Of a DNA stretch of 64,000 nt, positions 53,529-64,000 are shown piece by piece. The notes beneath the pieces were generated by a model, which was given only the letters and a program-made list of their open reading frames with translations, was not told the DNA's origin and did no database searches. Numbering within the stretch: the stretch's first letter is position 1; each line of letters starts with the position of its first letter. The translations under genes and the position numbers were made by a program. Source of the DNA: Anaeromyces robustus (lineage: Eukaryota; Neocallimastigomycota; Neocallimastigomycetes; Neocallimastigales; Neocallimastigaceae); contig MCFG01000106.1 of the NCBI GenBank assembly GCA_002104895.1, forward strand, positions 1-64,000. The letters are read 5' to 3'.

Positions 53529-56500
53529 TTAACAAGTTTGATATGGCATTGAATTTGTATTATTTATATTATTTGGATAGACGTTTTCATTAGATGATTG
53601 TTGTTGTTGTTGATTCATTGGCATTGGTTTAGGAGTTACATTTGAAGAATAATTCATCATTTGATTTCTATTAAAATTATTATTGTTGTTATTATTATTA
53701 TTATTATTTTGATTATTATTATTTTGATTATTATTGTTATTATTATTTGCATTAGAAGTATTAGTATTACTAGTACTATTATTATTGTTATTGTTATTAC
53801 TGTTGTTATTATTCATCATATTATTTTGGTTATTATTTTGGTTATTATTTTGGTTATTATTATTAAAAGTATTATTTGGTGGATTGTTATTGTTATTATT
53901 ATTATTGTTGTTATTGTTATTATTGTTATTATTATTGTTATTATTATTATATGTTATTGGAATATGTGAACTAATTTTTGATGGTTCTGATCTTTGATTT
54001 TGATTCATATTATTTCCATCAAAAAAATTATTTTGATTAAATTTTGAATTATTCTTATTATCATTCATAGATGTATAATAGGTATGAGGTGGAGTATTCA
54101 TATTGTTACTATTATTATTGTTATTGTTATTAGTATTATTATTATTATTCATATTGTTCATATTATTATTACCATTATTCATATTGTTTATGTTATTCAT
54201 ACCATTGCCATTATTCATGTTGTTCACATTCATATTATTTATGTTATTCATACTATTCATATTATTCATATTATTGTTGTTATTGTTATTATTTATATTA
54301 TTCATGTTGTTCATATTATTCATATTATTATTCATATTATTGTTATTCATTGGACCATTATTCATGTTGTTCATGTTATTCATATTATTATTCATATTAT
54401 TGTTATTCATTGGACCATTATTCATAGTGTTCATATTATTCATGTTATTCATATTATTATTCATGTTGTTATTATTCATTGGACCATTATTCATTGGGTT
54501 ATTTCTCATTTGTGGATATGAATTATTATTATTGTTATTAAATCCTTGAGGTGGCATACCTTGATTATTATTATTATTATTATATACAACTGGATTAGGT
54601 CTATTATAATAATTATTCATATTTTTATTATTATTATTATTATTCATGTTACCATTATTATTCATGTTACCATTATTATTATTGTTGTTATTATTGTTAT
54701 TATAATAATTATTAAAATTGCCTTGGTTTGAATAACGATCTCCTCTATACATATTATTATTATTATTCATGTTATTCATATTATTATTATTCATATTATT
54801 ATTATTCATATTATTATTACTCATGTTATTCATATTATTATTCATATTATTATTGTTCATAGTATTCATATTATTATTCATAGTATTATTATTCATAGTA
54901 TTGTTTACATTATTATTCATATTACCCATATTATTCATACCACCCATGGTATTCTTATTATTAAATGAATTACTATTATTAAAGTTACCATTACCATTAT
55001 TATTCATCATATTTCCATTATTATTCATTGGATTACCAGAAAATCTATTAAAATTATCATTACCCTTATTCATACCATTATACATTCCAAAATTGTTATT
55101 ACCATTATTTAAACCCATTGGTTCATTATTTCTAAAGGAATTGTAACCATTACCATTATTAATGATATTATTATTAATATCCTTTGGTTTATTCAATAGC
55201 TTATCATTAAATTGATTTGATGTTGATAATAAATCATTTACACCTGGTTTCTTATCCAAGCCAGTATTATTAATAATTTTCTTGATGTTAATCTTCTTTT
55301 CGGAATTGTAACCAGGTGGAGCTGGTAAGATTTCCTTATTTTTATTTATTCTTCTATGACGATGTCTAACAAATTCACCATTAATAAAACTTTCTAAAAA
55401 GTCTTCATGAATAGTCCAAAAACAACTCTTAGAATGAGTAGAAGAGGAAGCAGGGGAATGTGGTAATTTAACAAAACATTTTTGTAAAGATAAATTATGT
55501 CTTATAGAGTTTTGCCAACGTTGATCAGATCTATCAAAGGAGGGATAATGTTCAACAATCCAATCACAAATCGTACTTAATTGAGCCTTATGATTTGGAC
55601 TTGACATAATAGCTTGACCAATTAATGAAGCATAAGTAGGTCTATTCTTTCTGTGAGGAGAATTTACACTATTTATATCATAGGGTTTAGCATTATTATT
55701 TATAAACTTTGAAACACTTGGAGTAATAGCTGATGGTGTATTTTGTTTGGATGTGGTTGGGGTTTGATCAAAACTAACAGCATTACCTTCATTATTATTA
55801 GTAGCATTAGTAGCAACTGTATTTGCATTAGTAGTATTAATATTATCATTAAATTGAGGTGATGCATTCGTTGACATTGGCTTAGGTGAAAGCATTTGAC
55901 CATTATTATAGGTATTATTATTGGGTTGTACAGGAGTATTATGAATAGAACTTGGTGGTGTATTTATATTAAGGAGCTTGTTCTTCTTCAAAGAGAAATT
56001 ATTAAGGTTATTATTCTTTGAACCATTATTATAATCATTATAATTATAATAATTTGGCGATGGGTTTTGGTATCGATAATCTCTGTTATTTGGAGTAGAA
56101 ATAGAATCTATATAAAATAAAATATAAATAAATATTAATATATATAATATATAAATTCGATTATTATTATCACTATTATTACTATTACTATTACTACTAC
56201 TATTACTATTATTATTATTACTATTATTATTATTTTTATTTTTATTTTTATTTTTATTTTTATTTTTTTTTGGCAAAAAATATATATATTATATTATATA
56301 ATTATTACGTATTAACTATATAAAATAATACATACTATTCATATCTTTAGAATCATTATAATTATATAATGGTGAAGAAAATTGAGTATTCTTTATTGGA
56401 TTCATATCATTATTATTATTATTTGGATAAGGGGACAAGTTTTGCATTGGAACTCCATTGTTATTTGGTTTATTTTGGTTCATTGGACTTGAATTATTTG

Positions 56501-57676
56501 AATCATTAGAATACATTGGACCATTATTTTGATAATTAAATTCTTGTTTAATAGGTTGGTTAACCATTGGAGAATTAGTATTACTGTTATTATTATAATA
56601 ATTCATATTGTTATTCATGTTATTATTATTCATATTATTGTTATTCATGTTATTATTATTCATATTATTGTTATTCATGTTATTGTTATTCATACTATTG
56701 TTATTCATATTATTATTATTCATGTTATTATTATTCATATTGTTGTTATTCATGTTGTTATTCATGTTATTGTTATTCATATTATTATTCATGTTATTAT
56801 TCATATTATTATTATTCATATTGTTGTTGTTATTATTATTGTTATTGTTATTGCCATTCATATTATTTGGTTGGAAATTAGTATTTCCTCGGTTAACCAT
56901 CATACCATTGTTATTATTGGCATTCATATTGTTATTATTATTATTTGGTGATACTGTATTCATTTCTTTTTTTGAACTATTATTTTCATTCAATTTCTTT
57001 TCAGTTGATAAAGGTAAACAAGCGTATGATATTGTTGCTAAAGCATCCAATGGACTGGAATGATTAAACTTTTTAACAATAATAGTAAATTAAATAATTA
57101 TTTTTTTTATTATTGATTAAATTTATTATTAGAATTAGTATTAGTATTATTAGTTAATATTTGTTTTTAGTTTTTTTTTTATTATTTATATATATTTTAT
57201 TTTAATAAAAATAGTAGTAATAAAAAAAATTTTTTATTTTTTTATAAAAAAATAAGTATTAAATTGTCTTAAATAAAAAAAAAAGTCGTTTTTTTTTTTT
57301 TTTATAAAAAAAAATAAATCTTTTTTTTCTTTTCTTTTTTTTTTGTTTTACTATTTTACAATAAATAAAATATTCTATATTAAAAAAATTTTAAAAAAAA
57401 AAAAATTTTTGAAAAAAAAAAAAAAAAAAAAAAAGGTAAACTTTTTTAAATTTATTTATTTATTAAAAAAAAAAATTTTTTTTTTTATTATTTATTTATT
57501 TTAAACAAAAAATTAAATTTCTACAATTACGTTTTACGTAAATTATTTGTAATACAATTTAAATTAAAATATTTATTAAAATATTTTTTTTTAAAGTTTT
57601 TATTATTTACCTCTTCATCATGAAATTTTGACCAATCAACGTCAACTTTACTGTTATTTGTTACACAGAAAGACAT
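53529..57676 (-). CDS. Forkhead-domain transcription factor, poly-Asn rich
   Basis: Three exons, 57676-57611, 57068-56336 and 56107-53529, close to 1125 aa. The forkhead winged-helix domain spans about 422-510: RPTYASLIGQAIMSSP, STICDWIVEHYPSFDRSD, and the recognition helix WQNSIRHNLSLQKCFVKLP, followed by CFWTIHEDF and a basic wing (RHRHRRINKNKE). It binds DNA in the nucleus. The N terminus has a conserved-looking segment (DWSKFHDEE, SSPLDALATISYACLPLS) followed by MNNN repeats, and the C-terminal half is almost entirely Asn with Met, Gly and Gln. The initiator at 57676 gives exon 1 (MSFCVTNNSKVDVDWSKF), upstream of the ATG that opens the exon 2 frame. Fungal forkhead factors of this layout (Sep1/Fkh2/Hcm1-like) act in cell-cycle transcription; I cannot place it more precisely. 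There is no FHA domain, which argues against Fkh1/2. Confidence 0.88.
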
Positions 57677-60600
57677 TTTAATTATTTTATTTTATTTTAT
57701 CTATGATAATAAAAAAGAAATAAACGTTTTCCTTAGTATTCAAATATGGAAATTATTAAATTTATTACTTTTTTATTAAAAAAAAAAAAAGCTTATTTAA
57801 TAATAATAAAAAATTCTATTAATTGTAAATTAACAAATTTATTTACTATTATTCTATATTATTTATTCTATATTATTTAATAGTTAATATTATAAAATCT
57901 AATTTATTATTATATTATTATTATTATTATATTATTATATTATTATTATTAATTAAATTATTTATTATTATTCTTTTTTCTTTTTTTTTTTTTTTTTTCT
58001 TTTTTTTTCATATATATTAATATTTCTAGCCTATCTTTTTTTTAATTTTAATTTTTTTATATTTTTTACTATTATTATTTTACAATGTAAAATAAAAATT
58101 ATTCATTAATAATTAATAAAGATAAAATATTAAATGAAAACTAGAAGATATTAGAATTTAATTTTATATATTATTATTATTATTGATTATTTTATATTTT
58201 GTTTTTATTTTTTTTTGTTTCTATATTAATCGTTAAGCCAAGTTCTTTCTTTTTTTCATTTCTTTTCAAACGTTATTTAATAATAAAATATGAATTGTTT
58301 ATTTTTAATCAAGATATTGTTGTACGATAGTATAACCAACAATTTTTTTTGTATATTATAATTTGATATAAGTTATTTATTTTATTTATAAATTATCTCA
58401 ATTAATTTTTTTTATTTTATTTGTTTATTGTTTATTAATATAATTTTTATTTTACAACAGTATCAAAAAAAAATAAAGAAAAATGTTCTAGTGTTTTTTT
58501 TAATTTTTTAATACTAATAAATTTATTTATATTAATTGTTTAAATTTAAATTATTTTAATAATTGCTTTTAATTTTTTATTTATTTATCTTTAGCATATT
58601 TTCAAATTTTTTTATTTCATTATTTCATTTCAATTTCATATTTTCTTTAAATTATTTGATTTTATTTTATTTTATTTGACTTTAAACTAAAATAAATAAT
58701 AATTTCTTTTAATATTTCTATTTCTATTTATAAATTAAATTTAAAATATATTTAATTTATATTATAATTAGATTATATGTTTAATATATGGTTCCATTGA
58801 ATTTAATATATAACAAAATATATTGCTTATTCTATAAATTATATTTAATAAAGTTTAATATATCGTCTAGTCTATTCTTTAATATATATAATATATGACA
58901 GATTAAATTTGTAATATATTATTGTATAGATTTTATCTTTAATAAATTTAATTAATAAACTTTATATATTATCAATTAATTTTTCAATATAAAAATGTTT
59001 ATAATTAATATTGTTTGTTTATATCATTTATTTATTATTATATTGTATGACTTTGGTATTTTCATAACATATTTACTAAATTGGTTATTAAATAAATAAT
59101 AGGTGATTATATTAAATAAACTATTTATATATTGTACAAATTATTCTTATATATACAAATATTCATATGTTGATATAAATGACTATATGTTGATATATAT
59201 TAGATCATTCTATAATATAAATTGACAATATATTATATTCTAATATTATAATTTAATTCTTTTTTTATAATTTATATTATTTATTATATATCATATATTA
59301 TATATTATTATATATTATTACTATTATTATTTCTTTTCATTCTTTATTACTATTATAATGTCTATAATTTAATTTATTTCACATTTAAATATAAAATATA
59401 ATCTAATATATTGTATTACTGTTATTTAATTTATATATTATAGCATATATTATATTATATATATTATATATTGTAGTATCAATTGATCATTTATTATTTA
59501 CATATTAAGTGTATATATAGAATTGGTTATTTAATAATTATCCATTCTTTTTTTTTTGTTACTTTTTATTTTTATTTTTATTTTATGTGTAATAATTCTA
59601 ATAATAATACTAATTTTTATATAAAAAAATTTTCATTTATTTATTTTATTATTTATTCATTCAATGACTTTTATATTCTATTCTATTCTATTATATTCTA
59701 TTATATTATATAACTTTATTATGTATTATATTTATTATTTGTTAATATATGAATGTTATTATATAATAATAATACTTCTTTTATTATATTTATAATGAGT
59801 TAAGTTATTGTTGGATATGGTTACTATATTCATAAAAATCTATTATTAAAAAAAAATTTTTTTTTTGTGTAAAACAAATTTTTTACTTTTATTACATTAT
59901 TATCTTTATCCTTATATTACTTTGATATTTTTTTATATATTATTATTATTATTAGTATTATTTTTAGGTATTTTATTTTTTTATTTCATTTTAAAATGGT
60001 GGTGTTTCATTTTTATTATTCTTTTTTTGTCTTTGTTTTAAATCATTAATTATTATAATATTATCAAAATGGTGGTTATAAATTTATTATTCATTATATA
60101 TTATTAATGGTAAGATCAAAAAAAAAATAATATTAAAAAAAAAATTACCTTAATTTTTAGACAAAAAAAAAAGAGGGTGTATTATGTATGAATACTTAAA
60201 TAATTTTTAATATTAAAAAATAATATAAATAAAAAAAAAAGGTTCCTGGTATAAAAATATAAATTTGATTTATATCAATTTATATTTAATATTATTCTAA
60301 ATTTTTTTTTTAATATTATAATATATATAAAAAAAATTATTAATATTAATTATATATATAAAATTAATAAAATAAAAATTACAAAAAGTATATGAATATA
60401 TTGTTAATTTATTTTTTTTTGTTTTTTGTTTTTTTTTTCGTTTTTCTGTTTATATATATATCTTTGGTAATATTATAATTTTATTGTCATTTTATTAAAT
60501 TATAATATTTAAATAATTAATAATAATAGAGTATTATTATTATTATATATTATTTTTTTAAAAAAATATTTTTTTTTTGATGTATTGTCATATTTTATTT

Positions 60601-63600
60601 GATTTTTCCCTTTTTTTTTTTAATATTTGATTTTAATACAATTATTTTTTTTTCTTGATATAATGTTGTATTTATTTATATTTTCACTTTTATATATAAT
60701 TCAAATATTGAATGATTATTAAATACCATGATTTTATAAATATTAATTGAAATAATTTTTTTTTTTTAATATTTCATATTTTTAATACTTTATATTTTTC
60801 TTTTTTTTTATTATTTTACTTATTTCTTTATATATGTATATCTTCTTTATATATATATATAGTTTTTCAAAAAAAAAAAAACTTTTTCTTTGTGATAATT
60901 AAATTTCAATAAAAAAAAAATGTATAAGAAATTTATGTAAAAAATAGAATAGCATACATTTAAAACATAAAAATAAATGCTTTTTTTTTCTCTTTTAAAC
61001 AAAACAGAAAGAAACTTCTTTATCTTTTCTTTTATTATATAATAATTTATTACAAGTTTTTAAAATTAAAAAAGAAAAGAAAATTAAAAAAAAAAAAAAG
61101 AAATGGAAAGAGTAAAAAAAAAGAGAGAAAAAAAATAAATAAATATTAAATTATTAAAATAAAAGTATTAAAAAATAAAAAAAAATAAAAACTTAAAAAA
61201 AAAATTATATAAAAATATAAATATAAATATAAATGATTTTATATATATACTATTATAATGTAATAATATAAAAATATTTCATGCAACTTATGGTATAAAT
61301 TAATTAAAAAAAAAATAATTAAAAAAAAAAAGTGTAAATATTAATAAATTAAATTCTTAAAAAAAATAATAAATAATTAAATTTAATTATATTAATGTAT
61401 GTATAAATAATAAATAATAAATAATAAATAATTTATAATAAATAAATAATATATACAAATACAAATACAAAAATAATAAAATACAAAAATAATAAATAAT
61501 AAATAATAAATAATAAATAATAAATTTTTTTTTAATTAATTAATTTGTTTTTATTTTTTATTTTATTTTTATTTTTTTTTTTTGTATTAATAATTAAATT
61601 TAAATCTAAGATTTAGGATTTAACGATGATTACTTTTTTTTTTTTTTGATAATCTTAAAAAATATATATATAATTTAATTATTATTTATTATTTTTTATT
61701 ATTTTAAAAAATAATAAAAAAAATAAAATAAAATAAAACATTAATTATTTCATCAAAGATAATCAATAAGTATTAATGATTTATAATATATCGATTTTTT
61801 TTATTCCTTATTATTAATAAAAAAAATATAATAAAAAATTTAATTTTTGATGATGAATGATTATATAAAATAAAATAAATAAATAAATTTATACATATAT
61901 TATGAATTAAAAAAAAAAAAACTAAAAAAAAAAAAAATTTAATTAATCTTTATTGATATTTAATTACTGAATTGTTTATATTATTTTTATTTATTCATTC
62001 ATTTAATTATTTTTTTTTTATTTTTTGATTAAACAACTCATCTTAAATTATAAATAAATAAATGAAATACTTTAATAATTATACTTTTTTAATTTTTTAT
62101 AAATAAAATATTTTTATTATTCATTCATTCATTTATTCATTCATTATTTTTATTATTATTTTATTATGTGATAAATTAGAATTATTTAACTATTTTATTA
62201 TTTATTTATTCATTGATTTATTCATTAGTGAATATTTTATTTTTATTAATATTTAAAATTAAATAAATATTAATTAAACTTTTATTTCTAACATTGCCCA
62301 TTTTTAGTATTATTGTATTTTTTTTAAGTTAGTTATAAATTATTTATTTAAATATTATTTATTTATTCATTTACTTAATTTTAATTAAAACAACTCAACT
62401 AAAAAAATTTTTTTTTAATATTCATACATTAATTTATAAATATAAAAAAAACTCTACAGATAGGAAAAATAAAAAAAAAATATTACAAATCTAAAAAAAA
62501 ATAAAAAATAAAAAAAATAATAATAATAATAATTATGTAAAAAAATAAAAAAAAACATAAAAAAAAATAAAATTTTAAAAAAACAATAATAAATAGAGTT
62601 TAATACTATTTTAATATAAAAATAAATAAATTAATCGACACATAATCATAATATTAAATCATCAAAAAAAGTTTACATTGAAAATTAATATATTATTATT
62701 ATAAATGTAATATATTTATTTATTCGATATATTTACTTATTACAAATATATTATAAGTATAAAGAAATATATACTTAATTATTAGTCAAAAAAGTTTATA
62801 GTTAAACTTAAATTTAATTAATTAAATTAAATATTTACATATATTATAATATAATTTAATATATAGTATTTTAATTTATTTATTGATTAATTAAAGTTAA
62901 TTAAAAGTTAATGTTAATAATTCTTAATTCTTAAATTAATATTAAATATTAATGGATATATTACACTCTGTACATATAAAATATGAAATAAGTTACATTA
63001 AAAATCTAATGCTAATATATTTACTTTGGACTTTGAAAATATATTCGAGTTTAAATTAATATATTGAAAATTAAATCATTAATAGAAATATCCATATATT
63101 AAAATATACTATAATATAAAGACCATATATTAAAACAACTTTTTTCAAAAATAAAAGATAAAAATGAGTTAAAATTTTTATCTTTTTTTTTTATAATTAT
63201 TATTATTATTTTATTATATATATTTATTATGACTTATAAGTAATTATTACTTATTATTTGTTATTACTGATGATTATTTACTATTATCATTAATTAATTA
63301 TATTGATGATTATTTACTATTATCATTAATTATTAATTATTATCTTAAAATTATTCTTTATTATAATTAATTATCTTTGGTCAAGTTTTTTTTTCAACAT
63401 TTTTCTTTTTGTCTCTTTTTTATTATTATTATTAAAATATATATATATATATATATTTTGGATTTATCACTTTATATGTTTTTATTTATTATTTATTTTT
63501 TTTTTTTTCAAAAGAAAAATATTGGCGTTTTACCTTTTTAAAAAAATTGACTCACCAACATTTACATATGACGTATAAATTAACCAATTTATTAGAGTAT

Positions 63601-64000
63601 ATTCTATATATTAATAATTATTTTAAAAAAAGTACAAAAAAAATTTTTTTTTTATTCTCAGATGAGAATAAAATAAAAAAAAATTTTATCTCACAAATAA
63701 ATGAATTAAATAAAATATGAAAAGAAAAAAAAAGATACAAATAAATAAAAATAAAAATAAAAATAAATATTTAAAAAAAAAAAAAAAGTAAATAGATACT
63801 AATACTAATATTATAAAATAACATTTAAAAAAGAAAACTATAAACTAATTTTTTTTCTCAATTTATAAGCTATATAAAAAAAAAAAAAGAAACTTTTACA
63901 TTTGACAACTATATTAATAAATAAAAAAAGAAAAGCCGCCATTTTTTTTTTTTTTATCATCATTAAATTAGTTTTTATTTCGTATTATTGGTACTAAAAT
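57677..64000. other. Gene-free right end
   Basis: More than 6 kb of A/T-rich sequence with homopolymers, TAATAAATAA repeats (61400-61530), and a ~37-base tandem duplication around GATGATTATTTACTATTATC (63266-63340). A slightly less biased piece lies at 63520-63600. No exon, tRNA or RNA gene recognised. The upstream region of the forkhead gene is at the left end. Confidence 0.6.

Noticed and set aside
53661-57063. Many plus-strand frames rich in Ile/Leu/Val over the forkhead gene
   Set aside because: Antisense shadows of poly-Asn (AAT/AAC) coding repeats.
63520-64000. Start of a gene at the right edge
   Set aside because: Slightly more G+C (63520-63600 and 63931-63945) but no ATG frame or splice pattern could be supported before the window ends.

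Overview
This is an extremely AT-rich nuclear window (intergenic DNA is almost entirely A/T) with intron-containing protein genes, one eukaryotic tRNA gene, long simple repeats and poly-Asn proteins. The gene content is a two-LysM secreted protein, a glycogen branching enzyme, tandem class C-type seven-helix receptors fused to a bacterial-type solute-binding domain, a membrane-anchored double-psi-beta-barrel (expansin-like) wall protein and a fungal-type forkhead factor. Together with multi-kilobase gene-free spacers, this points to an anaerobic gut fungus (Neocallimastigomycota). Dictyostelium shares the base composition and Asn runs, but its spacers are much shorter.

Layout. 1-2.7 kb: LysM gene (+), followed by three look-alike hairpins. 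2.7-4.75 kb: decayed repeat/gene-family DNA holding a young poly(A)-tailed retroposon nested in an older copy, with a 15-bp target-site duplication. 6.06-8.60 kb: branching enzyme (-), one intron. 8.6-15.8 kb: no gene, but one near-perfect 50-bp palindrome. 15.8-25.6 kb: receptor gene A (-), a decayed receptor copy and receptor gene C (-). 27.5-33.2 kb: 14-exon pyruvate/2-oxo-acid decarboxylase-like gene (+). 35.4-37.0 kb: expansin-like wall or surface protein (-). 37.9-38.1 kb: second retroposon copy, with an 11-bp target-site duplication. 41.2 kb: tRNA-Ala(TGC). 47.2-49.35 kb: MCFD2-like EF-hand gene (-), assembled from four exons, with a duplicated terminal exon. 49.65-52.1 kb: tandem decayed units of an unrecognised gene family. 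53.5-57.7 kb: forkhead transcription factor (-). 57.7-64 kb: no gene seen.

The ORFs alone hide most gene structure. I joined exons by hand from GT..AG boundaries, reading phase and (for the receptors) paralogue comparison. All seven multi-exon models close in frame: LysM 164 aa, branching enzyme 707 aa, receptor A 781 aa, receptor C 792 aa, decarboxylase 819 aa, expansin-like 425 aa, EF-hand 129 aa; the forkhead model (1125 aa) also closes. The genes do not form an obvious pathway. They are ordinary neighbours: carbon storage and fermentation enzymes, surface sensing, wall or secreted proteins, secretory trafficking and transcription. The best candidates for something undescribed are the retroposon and its relation to the decayed gene family, the tandem solute-binding-domain receptors, the duplicated EF-hand exon and several complex-sequence hairpins.
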